Source: an uncultured Bacteroidales bacterium (GTDB lineage: Bacteria > Bacteroidota > Bacteroidia > Bacteroidales > FEN-979). From it: 43,473 nucleotides of DNA. The notes under the pieces are model-generated. The model was not told the origin of the DNA, did not search any database, and saw only the letters and a list, made by a program, of their open reading frames with translations. Below, piece by piece: positions 16,721-24,903 of the stretch (positions are counted from its first letter, which is position 1; every line of letters begins with the position of its first letter). The translations under genes were made by a program, and so were the position numbers. The DNA lies in assembly GCA_903824935.1 (NCBI GenBank), contig CAIJYT010000018.1, positions 1 to 43,473 on the forward strand. Direction: 5' to 3'.

Positions 16721-17758
16721 ATGGCCGGAAATTCATTCGGAAAAATCCTAGTGCTGACGACCTTCGGGGAATCGCACGGAGCCCTTACCGGAGGGGTACT
16801 TGACGGTTTTCCATCCAATTTTCCAATTGATCTGCATTTCATTCAGTCGGAATTGAACCGCAGGGCCCCTGGATCTGGTGATTTGTCTTCACCCCGCAGG
16901 GAGGATGACAGTATTGAGATATTATCTGGAATATTTGAGGACAAAACTACCGGCGCCCCCATCGCATTTATAATTCCAAACAAGGATCACAGGTCTGAGG
17001 ATTATGCTTCGGTGAAGGAAATTTACCGGCCCTCTCATGCCGATTACACCTGGGACAGGAAATTCGGCCACCGTGATTACAGGGGAGGCGGAAGGATCTC
17101 GGCCCGTGAAACCGCGGCCAGGGTTGCAGGCGGGGCTTTTGCAAAACAATTTCTGCGCACAAAGGAAATAAGTATCCAGGCTGTTGTATCGGAAATAGGG
17201 GGATACAGGATGCAGGATGAAGGATGCGGGTTGCAGGATGAGGAGATGAAAGTTAAGGAATACCTGGAAGCACTCAGGGCCAGCGGAGACACTGCCGGCG
17301 GTATCATCAGCTGTACAATAAACGGGCTGCCTGCAGGGCTTGGTGAACCCGTGTTTGACAAACTGCAGGCCGGGCTGGCCCATGCGATGCTGAGTATTAA
17401 TGCGGTTAAAGGGTTTGAATACGGATCAGGTTTTGCCGGTGCCCGCATGAAAGGCTCCGAACATAATGATGTATTTGTAACAGGCCCGGATGAAACGAAA
17501 CTTCAGACGAAGACGAACTTCTCGGGAGGCATACAGGGCGGGATCTCCAACGGCATGCCCGTTGTTTTCAGGGTAGCATTCAAACCTGTCTCATCCATAA
17601 AAATGCCGCAGTCAACAGTCGATAAACATGGCCGCGTGGTAGAATTTACAGGCGGCGGCCGGCACGACGTCTGTGTTGTCCCACGCGCCATCCCTATAGT
17701 TGAAGCCATGGCAGCACTGGTGATAGCTGATCATCTGCTCGTGAACGGTGACTGGTGA
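16721..17758 (+). CDS. aroC: Chorismate synthase
   Basis: Last step of the shikimate pathway: EPSP to chorismate with reduced FMN. 345 aa from the ATG at 16721 (MAGNSFGKILVLTTFGESHG); the track start at 16694 is a TTG 9 codons earlier. Signatures seen: FGESHG, RRAPGSGDLSSPRREDD, RPSHADYTWDRKFGHRDYRGGGR(S-like), INAVKGFEYG, SGGIQGGISNGMP and GGRHDVCVVPRAIPIVEAM. The loop that usually carries an NPxRCPD segment is replaced by 14 codons of in-frame GGATGCA-type heptamers (RMQDEGCGLQDE). The last residues (NGDW) and the TGA stop are encoded by GTGAACG/GTGACTG heptamers of the following repeat. FMN need links it loosely to the nearby rib operon. Confidence 0.94.
   Translation: MAGNSFGKILVLTTFGESHGALTGGVLDGFPSNFPIDLHFIQSELNRRAPGSGDLSSPRREDDSIEILSGIFEDKTTGAPIAFIIPNKDHRSEDYASVKEIYRPSHADYTWDRKFGHRDYRGGGRISARETAARVAGGAFAKQFLRTKEISIQAVVSEIGGYRMQDEGCGLQDEEMKVKEYLEALRASGDTAGGIISCTINGLPAGLGEPVFDKLQAGLAHAMLSINAVKGFEYGSGFAGARMKGSEHNDVFVTGPDETKLQTKTNFSGGIQGGISNGMPVVFRVAFKPVSSIKMPQSTVDKHGRVVEFTGGGRHDVCVVPRAIPIVEAMAALVIADHLLVNGDW
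17201..17242 (+). repeat. Six tandem GGATGCA-type heptamers inside aroC
   Basis: GGATACA, GGATGCA, GGATGAA, GGATGCG, GGTTGCA, GGATGAG: exactly 42 nt, i.e. 14 codons, keeping frame. They encode the variable loop before the ALRASGDTAGG segment of chorismate synthase. Confidence 0.85.
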
Positions 17759-17811
17759 ACGGTGACTGGTAAAACGGATAACCATTCACGGTTCACCGTT
17801 CACGGATCACG
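17741..17811. repeat. Inverted heptamer repeat shared by the aroC and aguA ends
   Basis: Four heptamers (GTGAACG, GTGACTG, GTGAACG, GTGACTG) at 17741-17768, a spacer, then four reverse-complement copies (ATTCACG, GTTCACC, GTTCACG, GATCACG) at 17784-17811. The left arm holds the aroC TGA (17756-17758) and the right arm holds the aguA TGA (17807-17809, minus strand). The hairpin could end transcription from both sides. Confidence 0.9.
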
Positions 17812-18865
17812 GCATGGGTTCCTGCTGGCTCAGGCAATGCCATGAGCCGAGACCCCAGATAATTTCAACAGAATCTATCCCCACGATCCTTCTCCCGGGA
17901 AAACACTCTTCAAGTATTCGTATGGCCTTTTCATCCTGTTTGCAGCGGTAAAGAGGCACTATCACTGAAGTGTTTGAGATATAGAAATTGGCATAGGAGG
18001 CAGGCAGTCGCTGGTCCTCGAACACCACCGGGTCGGGCATGGGAAGCTCAACAATATCCAGCTGTTTTCCGTTCGGCAGCCTGAAAGTCTTCAGCTTTTT
18101 CAGGTTGGCATCGAGTATTGCATGATTAGGGTCACGATGGTTTCGTTCAACCATTGTGATGACCCCGTCGGGTTTGAAAAACCTGGTGATATCGTCGATA
18201 TGCCCGTTGGTGTCATCCCCTTCTATTCCGTCATCCAGCCATAAGACCTGGTCCACACCATAGAAATTAACAAGGTAATCTTCTATTTCATGCTGAAGAA
18301 GATGAGGGTTCCTGTTTTCATGAAGGAGGCAGGCTGTGGTCGTGAGGAGGGTTCCCTCGCCGTTAAAATCCACTGCCCCCCCTTCCATCACGATACCCGG
18401 ATAAAATACAGGCAGGTCAAGGAATTTAGCAGCAAGCCCCGGTATTTTCCCGTCAAGATCATGAGGATATTTGTCTCCCCAGGCATTGTACCTCCAGCTT
18501 ACTACTGCTTTGGGTTTGGCCGACTGAGTGTTTAGAACGAAAGCAGGACCGTGATCGCGGCACCATGCATCGTTGGTAGGATGGATCAAAAGATCAATCT
18601 TCGACATGTCGACTCCCCCAACCTCAAGCCCTGCCGCAACCTCCGATTTCAGCCTTTCATCCCTTACATTGATGCAAACCCTCTCCCCTGCTGAAAGCTC
18701 CTTGATAAAAGCGTTGTAAAACCCGAAAATATTATGTAACGTACCGGGCCAGCTGTAGGAATCGCTGTGGGGATAACTAAGCCAGGTTGCCCTGTGCTTA
18801 TGCCATTCGGCAGGGAAGCTGTAGCCAAGGTCTCTTGGGGTTGGATGAACAATACCGTTTGCCAT
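17807..18865 (-). CDS. aguA: Agmatine deiminase
   Basis: Converts agmatine to N-carbamoylputrescine and ammonia (cytosolic; PAD_porph/agmatine deiminase family). 352 aa, no signal peptide, which argues for the metabolic enzyme rather than a secreted peptidylarginine deiminase. Guanidino-group catalytic residues are visible: NDAWCRDHGP (Asp), MEGGAVDFNGEG, EGDDTNGHIDD (His) and the C-terminal nucleophile in GLGSWHCLSQQEP (Cys near residue 345). Starts at ATG 18865, only 17 nt after the aguB stop, so the two form an operon for agmatine to putrescine. Arginine decarboxylase is not in the window. Its stop lies in the right arm of the heptamer hairpin. Confidence 0.92.
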   Translation of the reverse strand: MANGIVHPTPRDLGYSFPAEWHKHRATWLSYPHSDSYSWPGTLHNIFGFYNAFIKELSAGERVCINVRDERLKSEVAAGLEVGGVDMSKIDLLIHPTNDAWCRDHGPAFVLNTQSAKPKAVVSWRYNAWGDKYPHDLDGKIPGLAAKFLDLPVFYPGIVMEGGAVDFNGEGTLLTTTACLLHENRNPHLLQHEIEDYLVNFYGVDQVLWLDDGIEGDDTNGHIDDITRFFKPDGVITMVERNHRDPNHAILDANLKKLKTFRLPNGKQLDIVELPMPDPVVFEDQRLPASYANFYISNTSVIVPLYRCKQDEKAIRILEECFPGRRIVGIDSVEIIWGLGSWHCLSQQEPMP

Positions 18866-18882
18866 AAAATTGAGGGATCTTG

Positions 18883-19773
18883 TTAAACCAGGTCGTCGTA
18901 AGCGTCATCTATGAAGCGGTTCATCAATGGCCTGTAACTGTCGATCCTCCTGTCGCGCAGGAAAGGCCAGTGAACACGGATCTCGTCAATTAAGCCGAGT
19001 TTCAGCTCCTGCACATGCACTTCCTCATGTTCATGAGAAGCCTGGAATATCAGGTCTCCGAAAGGAGATGAAACAAAAGAGCCTCCCCAGAAATTCATGC
19101 TGCCTTCAGTGCCGGTGCGGTTGACCGAAACAATATAAACCCCGTTGGCAACCGCATGTCCCCGCTGAACAGTTTGCCACGCCTGGTATTGCTGGCGGTT
19201 TGTTTCACTGTCCTGGTCTGTTGCCCAACCAATGGCTGTAGGATAAAATATGATCTCGGCTCCTTTAAGGGCAACAATGCGGGCTGCTTCGGGATACCAC
19301 TGGTCCCAGCAGATCAGGGTGCCTATGCAACCGTATTTTGTCTTGAAAACCTGGTAGCCCCCGTCCCCGGGAGTAAAGTAAAATTTCTCATAATAACCAG
19401 GGTCGTCAGGAATATGGTGTTTTCGGTACTTGCCCAGGTATTTACCATCGGCATCGATCACAGCTACTGTATTATGGTAGATTCCCCTGGCACGCTTTTC
19501 AAATAAGGATGCAATAAGAACCACCTTAAGCTCCGCCGCCAGGGCCTGGAATGTGATCGTGGTTGGCCCTGGAACCACCTCCGCAAGGTTGAAATAATCG
19601 TAATTCTCCTCCCAGCAGAAATACTTCGAAAGGAATAATTCCTGCAGGCAAATGATCTGGGCACCTTTAGAGGCCGCTTCCCTGATCCTGGCGGTTGCTT
19701 TTTCCAGGCTCGCCACCTTCCCAGCCTCACCACTCATCTGGATCAATCCTACCGATACATTCTTTTCTGTCAT
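18883..19773 (-). CDS. aguB: N-carbamoylputrescine amidohydrolase
   Basis: Nitrilase-superfamily enzyme that hydrolyses N-carbamoylputrescine to putrescine, CO2 and ammonia. 296 aa from the ATG at 19773; the track start 15 nt upstream is a TTG. The Glu-Lys-Cys triad is plain: CLQELFLSKYFC (Glu45), KYRKHHIPDD (Lys118) and GTLICWDQWYPEAA (Cys155). FCWEENYDYFNLAE and NRTGTEGSMNFWGGSF are typical of the AguB branch. First gene of aguB-aguA. It begins 18 nt after the stop of the upstream T9SS-sorted protein gene, so it may be read through from there; no separate TAnnTTTG was found. Confidence 0.92.
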   Translation of the reverse strand: MTEKNVSVGLIQMSGEAGKVASLEKATARIREAASKGAQIICLQELFLSKYFCWEENYDYFNLAEVVPGPTTITFQALAAELKVVLIASLFEKRARGIYHNTVAVIDADGKYLGKYRKHHIPDDPGYYEKFYFTPGDGGYQVFKTKYGCIGTLICWDQWYPEAARIVALKGAEIIFYPTAIGWATDQDSETNRQQYQAWQTVQRGHAVANGVYIVSVNRTGTEGSMNFWGGSFVSSPFGDLIFQASHEHEEVHVQELKLGLIDEIRVHWPFLRDRRIDSYRPLMNRFIDDAYDDLV

Positions 19774-19791
19774 CCCGGCTAAATTCAATGA

Positions 19792-20727
19792 TTAAAATCC
19801 AAGAAGGAATTTTTTCGTAAATATTTTCCCATCATGCTGAACAGCAAGAATATACAATCCCTGCTTTAGTCCTGAATAAGGTAAAATGAGCCGGCTGTTG
19901 GTGACTGTTTCCCGGCTGATTGAATATACCTCCTGTCCGCTGAGGTTATATAGCCTTGCTAACACATTCTGTGCCGAAGGAAACTCGCAGAAAACAAGAA
20001 GTCGGCCTGTCTCTTTATCCTGGTATACCGAGATCCCGGTGGCCGGGTCCTGCCTGCCGACGCCAACCGTGTAATCCAGGTACAGGTCATCCAGGTACAT
20101 TGTAGTATTAGGATTCATGTTCATTTGTGCACTGGAAACTGCCAGAATATTCATGGTATCCGGCGTAAGCGTGGAGTTATAGTTTACCCATGCCGAAAAA
20201 TGGGTCCAGTCGGCAGTGGCACTTTTAGCACTGAAATAGCCGGTTCCAATGGTGTCCCTGCTGCCACTGACAGTTTTATACAGAATGAGCCCCACAACAC
20301 AGGAATCACCTCCGACAGGTGCAAACTTGTAGTATCCCATAAGGTGGGTAGGCCTGTCATTAATAGGAACTCCCCCGGTCACTGAGAAGGTTTGGGTAAC
20401 AATATTGGCGCTGATCTTGCCAAGGGTGACGACCCCCGGGCAGTTGAACGTTGCTCCTGGAATGTTTATCGACTTGGTTATCAGCTTTGCTGAATAAGAA
20501 CCTGTATAATGATCTGTAGATTTGAAAACTACGTCCTGCCCGAAGATAGGGATGGTCATCAGGATGGAATCAGGGGTATCCCAGTAAGTGGGGTTACTGT
20601 AGTTGGAATGCACAACCCAGGTTTCAAAATCTCCGTTGGGAATGACTGTCTGCGAACTCACTGTGCAGGGGAGGGCGAATATCATGGCAGAAACAATCAG
20701 CAGTGTATAACATTTCAGCTTTTTCAT
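19792..20727 (-). CDS. Secreted T9SS-sorted protein with PCMD-like domain
   Basis: 311 aa from MKKLKCYTLL at 20727 (the track uses an ATG three codons earlier; both are possible). The signal peptide ends near CTVSSQ. The body starts VIPNGDFETWVVHSNYSNPTYWDTP, as in PCMD/carbohydrate-binding jelly-roll proteins of Bacteroidota. It ends in a type A T9SS sorting domain: VYQDKETGRLLVF, ARLYNLSGQEVYSI, LPYSGLKQGLYILAV, IFTKKFLLGF. It is exported by Sec and then by T9SS to the surface or medium. Ligand unknown. Divergent from the PorE-like gene by 78 nt and immediately upstream of aguB. Confidence 0.82.
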   Translation of the reverse strand: MKKLKCYTLLIVSAMIFALPCTVSSQTVIPNGDFETWVVHSNYSNPTYWDTPDSILMTIPIFGQDVVFKSTDHYTGSYSAKLITKSINIPGATFNCPGVVTLGKISANIVTQTFSVTGGVPINDRPTHLMGYYKFAPVGGDSCVVGLILYKTVSGSRDTIGTGYFSAKSATADWTHFSAWVNYNSTLTPDTMNILAVSSAQMNMNPNTTMYLDDLYLDYTVGVGRQDPATGISVYQDKETGRLLVFCEFPSAQNVLARLYNLSGQEVYSISRETVTNSRLILPYSGLKQGLYILAVQHDGKIFTKKFLLGF

Positions 20728-20782
20728 ACGATCCATATCGGTAAATCTATGTTTTAAAGTGTAAAAATAAGATAAAACACCC

Positions 20783-20790
20783 TAACTTTG
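20783..20790 (+). promoter_or_regulatory. -7 promoter element of the PorE-like gene
   Basis: TAACTTTG matches TAnnTTTG 15 nt before the ATG at 20806, implying a very short leader. No clear -33. Confidence 0.55.
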
Positions 20791-20805
20791 AAAAAATAAT
20801 TCCTC

Positions 20806-22785
20806 ATGATTCGCCGCTTTTTTTTATCACTGCCGGTCATGGTATTTTGTCTGCAGGCAATCTTTGCAGGTCCAATGATGCCGGGCGATTCCTGCAAAGT
20901 TCCCCTTGACAAGAAACTTGAAAAAAAATATAATGACGCCACCATCAGTTTCAGGCACGGGAATTATATGAATACAATTATCCTCCTCAGGGATGTCCTT
21001 AAGGAAGAGCCCAACTTTACCGATGCCGCATACCTTACCGGCCTCGCAAATGTTAAAAAGGCAGTGCCGAACTACAAGGATGCCGAAAAATATTTCCTCC
21101 AGGTTCTCAATACCTGCCCTTCATACGATATCTACCTCTATTTCTACCTCGGGCAGATAGCGTATGGTGCTGAGCATTGGGAAGATGCGGTGAAGTATCT
21201 CGACATTTTCCTGAAGGATGTTGACAAGATCAAAAGCGACGAGGATTACGAGAAAGCAATGGAACTTGACAAATATGCAAAATTCACTGTTGAAACCATG
21301 GCCCATCCGGTTCCTTTTGAGCCTAAAGTAGTGGAAGGAATCTCAACACCACAGGATGAATACCTGCCTATCCTTTCGCCCGACAACCAGGTTGCTTTGT
21401 TTACCCGGGTGGTGAAACTTGAAGGAGATAAAAATTCAGTGGTTTCTTCGGCCAGGATGCAGGAGAAATTCATGTACAGCGACATGGATAAGGACGGCAA
21501 ATACAGCGCCGGGGAAGAAATGCCTGAACCTTTCAACATCCAGGATAATGAGGGGGGGGCAACTCTTACAGCCGACAACAATACATTGTATTATACCGTT
21601 TGTAAATACGATAATGCCAAACACTACCTCAACTGCGATATATATTATTCCGAAAGGGTCAACGGGGACTGGACTGCTATAAAAAGTGTGAGTGACAAGA
21701 TCAACCTGCCTTATTCCTGGGAATCCCAGCCAAGCATCTCAGCCGACGGCAGAACCCTGTACTTCGTTAGCGACAGGCAGGGAGGGTTCGGGGGTTACGA
21801 CATCTACCGTTCAATTAAAAATGATAAGGGCGAATGGGGGACTCCGATCAATATGGGCCCTGGAATCAATTCGAAAGGCAACGAAAAATCTCCATTTATA
21901 CACCCCGATGGCAGAACTCTTTATTTCTCTTCGGATGGCTGGTTGGGTCTCGGGGGGTATGATATTTTCTATTCCCGAATGAACGATAACGGGACCTGGT
22001 CCAAGCCAAAAAATCTTGGATACCCCATCAACTCACCTGATGATGAGGTGGGATTTTTTGTGAGCACCGACGGCAGCAAGGGATTCTTCGCATCCAATAA
22101 ATACAAGGGCAGTGGCGGATGGGATTTGTATTCATTCAACCTTTATCAAGATGCAAGGCCCGAAAGGATATTGTTCCTCAAAGGCACAGTCAGGGATGAA
22201 CTAACCGACGAGCCTATTAAAGCCAGGATTGAGCTGAAAAATGTTGAGACACATAAAATATCGGAGATCCCCATGGATACGAATACAGGGAACTACGTTG
22301 CAGTTGCTCCGTTTAACAATGATTATGTGATGACAGTGAAGAGGGCCGACTATGTTAATGAGACAAAGTATATTTCGAAAGTCGACAGCACCCACCCGGC
22401 CATCAGGAATGTGAATGTGGATATTAAGCCTATCGAGCTGAACCAATCATACAGGATCAATGATATTTACTTCGGATTTAACAAATTCGAGCTTAGCGAG
22501 GAGTCAAAGATGGTGCTCGACCAGTTGATTGAATTTCTTACCGAGAGCCCATCTATATGCATACAGATACAGGGCCATACCGATAATATTGGCAACGATG
22601 CCGATAACATGAAGCTGTCGGAAAACCGCGCACGCTCGGTCTATAATTATATTGTTCTCAAGGGGATTGCGGTGAAGCGCCTGACCTACCACGGCTACGG
22701 GAAAACTATGCCTGTAACCGATAACGACAGTGAGGAAGGCAGGGCAAAGAACCGGCGGACAGTGTTTGTTATTACAAAAAAGTAG
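20806..22785 (+). CDS. PorE-like TPR/PD40/CRD/OmpA protein
   Basis: 659-aa envelope protein. Signal peptide MIRRFFLSLPVMVFCLQAIFAG, then TPR-like helices (about 30-150), a five-bladed PD40 propeller (about 180-445; turns ADGRTLYFVSD, HPDGRTLYFSSD, GGYDIYRS), a carboxypeptidase-regulatory-like fold (LKGTVRDELTDEPIKARIEL, about 450-540) and an OmpA C-terminal peptidoglycan-binding domain (IQGHTDNIGN, LSENRARSVYNYI, AKNRRTVFVI). This is the domain order reported for the T9SS component PorE of Porphyromonas gingivalis, and T9SS cargo genes lie on both sides. Other Bacteroidota paralogues share the order, so the PorE role is an inference. Its TAG stop is the first triplet of a TAGCGAAA octamer. 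Confidence 0.82.
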   Translation: MIRRFFLSLPVMVFCLQAIFAGPMMPGDSCKVPLDKKLEKKYNDATISFRHGNYMNTIILLRDVLKEEPNFTDAAYLTGLANVKKAVPNYKDAEKYFLQVLNTCPSYDIYLYFYLGQIAYGAEHWEDAVKYLDIFLKDVDKIKSDEDYEKAMELDKYAKFTVETMAHPVPFEPKVVEGISTPQDEYLPILSPDNQVALFTRVVKLEGDKNSVVSSARMQEKFMYSDMDKDGKYSAGEEMPEPFNIQDNEGGATLTADNNTLYYTVCKYDNAKHYLNCDIYYSERVNGDWTAIKSVSDKINLPYSWESQPSISADGRTLYFVSDRQGGFGGYDIYRSIKNDKGEWGTPINMGPGINSKGNEKSPFIHPDGRTLYFSSDGWLGLGGYDIFYSRMNDNGTWSKPKNLGYPINSPDDEVGFFVSTDGSKGFFASNKYKGSGGWDLYSFNLYQDARPERILFLKGTVRDELTDEPIKARIELKNVETHKISEIPMDTNTGNYVAVAPFNNDYVMTVKRADYVNETKYISKVDSTHPAIRNVNVDIKPIELNQSYRINDIYFGFNKFELSEESKMVLDQLIEFLTESPSICIQIQGHTDNIGNDADNMKLSENRARSVYNYIVLKGIAVKRLTYHGYGKTMPVTDNDSEEGRAKNRRTVFVITKK

Positions 22786-22796
22786 CGAAAAGCGAA
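22783..22796. repeat. TAGCGAAA octamer at the PorE-like stop codon
   Basis: The stop TAG opens a TAGCGAAA octamer, followed by AGCGAAAA. The convergent ribH stop (TAG, minus strand, 23030-23032) is also the start of a TAGCGAA unit, so both gene ends carry the same motif. Confidence 0.65.
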
Positions 22797-22827
22797 AATG
22801 TTCTAAGCGAAGCAATTTATACAAGCC

Positions 22828-22948
22828 GCATCAGTTGCAAGGAGATCTCACATCACATAAGGTGCATCAGGTGCAAGGAGCCTGGTGTTGGGCGGCATAG
22901 CATATCATCATTTCGCTCCGCAACACCGTAGCACCGTTGTGATGTGAG
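22828..22948. repeat. Nested hairpin with internal direct repeats between porE-like and ribH
   Basis: CTCACATCACA (22847-22857) pairs with TGTGATGTGAG (22938-22948), GGTGC (22861-22865 or 22870-22874) with GCACC (22931-22935), and GGTGTTG (22884-22890) with CAACACC (22921-22927), giving one long interrupted hairpin of about 100 nt. A 17-nt direct repeat (GCATCAGTTGCAAGGAG, then GCATCAGGTGCAAGGAG; one mismatch) overlaps its left side. No ORF and no known RNA family recognised. It may be a small repeat element, a bidirectional terminator or an ncRNA. The rest of the 244-nt gap repeats similar CACCGTAG and TGTGATGT pieces. Confidence 0.6.
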
Positions 22949-23029
22949 AGCGTAAGTGCAGCCACCGTAGCCGCGATGCAAAGATGCGAATGAAAGCGGC
23001 GGTGTGATGTACGAGCAATAGACAATTCG

Positions 23030-23497
23030 CTATTTCCCCAGCTGGCTGATCACATTCGCCATTTCGATAGCAGCAAGAGCTGCATCAAAACCTTTGTTCC
23101 CGCCCTTGGTGCCTGCCCTTTCGATGGCTTGCTCAATATTATCTGTCGTCAGCACTCCATAAATAACAGGTATCCCTGAATCAAGCGAAGCAGATGCAAC
23201 GCCTTTTGAAACCTCGGCTGCAACATAATCAAAATGAGGCGTTGCCCCGCGGATTACGGCTCCAAGACAAATCACTGCATTATACTTGCCACTGTTCGCA
23301 AGCTTTTTCGCCAAAAGGGGGATCTCGAACGAACCCGGAGCCCATACCAGGTCGATCTTAGCTTCATCTGCACCATGGCGTTTCAGCCCGTCGAGGCATC
23401 CACTCAACAGCTTACCGCTGATGAACTCGTTGAAACGGGCGATCACGATCGCAAATTTCAGCCCTTTGGCATCAAGTTTTCCTTCAATTGTTCTCAT
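23030..23497 (-). CDS. ribH: 6,7-dimethyl-8-ribityllumazine synthase
   Basis: Condenses 5-amino-6-ribitylamino-uracil with dihydroxybutanone phosphate to lumazine, the penultimate riboflavin step; usually an icosahedral or pentameric assembly. 155 aa. Family motifs: [49 protein letters not shown] and [15 protein letters not shown], then [14 protein letters not shown]. Last gene of the rib operon; separated from ribBA by 149 nt that contain AGCGAAT repeats but no gene, so it might also have a weak promoter of its own. Stop TAG lies in an octamer motif. Confidence 0.96.
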   Translation of the reverse strand: MRTIEGKLDAKGLKFAIVIARFNEFISGKLLSGCLDGLKRHGADEAKIDLVWAPGSFEIPLLAKKLANSGKYNAVICLGAVIRGATPHFDYVAAEVSKGVASASLDSGIPVIYGVLTTDNIEQAIERAGTKGGNKGFDAALAAIEMANVISQLGK

Positions 23498-23522
23498 ATT
23501 CCTGTTTATTGGTTAATTTACA

Positions 23523-23543
23523 AGCGATTAGCGAATAGCGAAA
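23523..23543. repeat. Three AGCGAWT-type units between ribBA and ribH
   Basis: AGCGATT, AGCGAAT, AGCGAAA in tandem at 7-nt spacing, related to the TAGCGAAR octamer. The remainder of the 149-nt gap is AT-rich with a short CGGC-TTC-GCCG hairpin near 23620; nothing else seen. Confidence 0.6.
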
Positions 23544-23646
23544 TTCCAGATTATTCATAATTCAAAATTCGTCATTATTCGCACCTATTGTTTATTGCAT
23601 TTGTGTGCTCATTACGGCTTCGCCGAACGATTATTCAATTTCTTAA

Positions 23647-24885
23647 TCAACTCCTCCCCAGTTCTCCCGCCTTCACCTCCTCCAGTATCAGCATATGCCC
23701 CATCTTCTCCTTCTTTGTCCTGAGGTACTTCAGGTTTCTTGAATGATTGATGATCTGGATAGGAATCCTTTCCACGATCTCCAGGCCAAAGCCATGGATC
23801 CCCGAAAGTTTCTTGGGATTATTGGTGAGCAGTTTTATCTTTCGTATCCCGAGGTCGGCCAGTATTTCAGCCCCTGTGCCGTAATCGCGAAGGTCTGCTG
23901 CAAAACCCAGGGCGTTGTTGGCTTCCACCGTATCCATTCCTTTATCCTGCAGGGAATAGGCTTTCATTTTATTCGGGAAGCCTATCCCTCTTCCCTCCTG
24001 CCGCATATATAGCAGCACTCCCCTGCCTTCTTTCGCAATGGCTTTCATAGCGTAGTCAAGCTGGTCGCCGCAGTCGCAACGCATCGAGCCGAACACGTCG
24101 CCTGTAAGGCATTCCGAATGAACTCTCACAAGCACAGGCGCACCGTCATCCACTTTTCCCCTGACCAGGGCCAGGTGGTTCTCTCCGGTGATCTTGCTTT
24201 CATAGCTGTATGCAATGAACTCGCCGTATTTGGTAGGCATCTGCACTACCGCTTCACGGGCTATGATCTTCTCGGTTTGCCTGCGGTAATCGATCAGGTC
24301 CTTTATAGTAATGATCTTCAGCTTATGTTTTTTCACATATTCCATAAGCTCCGGGACCCTGGCCATGGATCCATCCTCATTCATGATCTCGCAGATAACC
24401 CCTGCAGGATAACATCCGGCAAGCTTTGCAAGGTCGACCGATGCTTCGGTATGGCCTGCCCTCACAAGCACGCCTCCTTCCTTGTATTCGATGGGAAAGA
24501 TATGTCCCGGGCGTGTGAAATCCCTGGAACTGGATTTGGGATCGAGCACCTTTTTCACAGTAAGGGCCCTCTCGTGGGCTGAGATCCCCGTAGTGCATTC
24601 AATTGCATCAATTGAAACTGTAAACGCCGTGCGGTTGGGATCGGTATTCTTTGTCACCATGCGGTCAATATTCAGGTCTTCCAGCCTGTCGCGGACTACA
24701 GGAAGGCAGATAAGCCCACCCCCGTGCTTGGCCATAAAGTTGATAATATCAGGCGTCACCTTCTCGGCCGGTATAACCAGGTCTCCTTCATTTTCCCTGT
24801 CTTCATCGTCAACTACTACAACCATCCTGCCTTTGCGGAACTCATCAACTGCTTCTTCGATAGTATTAAAAGTGTATTCGGGCAT
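23647..24885 (-). CDS. ribBA: Bifunctional DHBP synthase / GTP cyclohydrolase II
   Basis: 412-aa fusion giving both entry steps of riboflavin synthesis. The N-terminal half (to about residue 205) makes 3,4-dihydroxy-2-butanone 4-phosphate from ribulose 5-phosphate: VVVDDEDRENEGDLV, GGGLICLPV, TGISAHERALTVKK, RPGHIFPIEYKEGGVLVRAGHTEASVDL. The C-terminal half opens GTP: the zinc site CLTGDVFGSMRCDCGDQL with three cysteines, then RQEGRGIGF and LLTNNPKKLSGIHGFGLEI. All key residues appear present in both halves. Third gene of the operon, 18 nt after ribE. Start at 24885 gives the normal MPEYTFNTIEEAVDEFRKGR N-terminus. Confidence 0.96.
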   Translation of the reverse strand: MPEYTFNTIEEAVDEFRKGRMVVVVDDEDRENEGDLVIPAEKVTPDIINFMAKHGGGLICLPVVRDRLEDLNIDRMVTKNTDPNRTAFTVSIDAIECTTGISAHERALTVKKVLDPKSSSRDFTRPGHIFPIEYKEGGVLVRAGHTEASVDLAKLAGCYPAGVICEIMNEDGSMARVPELMEYVKKHKLKIITIKDLIDYRRQTEKIIAREAVVQMPTKYGEFIAYSYESKITGENHLALVRGKVDDGAPVLVRVHSECLTGDVFGSMRCDCGDQLDYAMKAIAKEGRGVLLYMRQEGRGIGFPNKMKAYSLQDKGMDTVEANNALGFAADLRDYGTGAEILADLGIRKIKLLTNNPKKLSGIHGFGLEIVERIPIQIINHSRNLKYLRTKKEKMGHMLILEEVKAGELGRS

Positions 24886-24903
24886 ATTTTTAGTATTTCT
24901 TGT

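Noticed and set aside
17807-18865. Secreted peptidylarginine deiminase (virulence type)
   Set aside because: No signal peptide or T9SS tail, and it is coupled to an N-carbamoylputrescine amidase, so agmatine deiminase fits.
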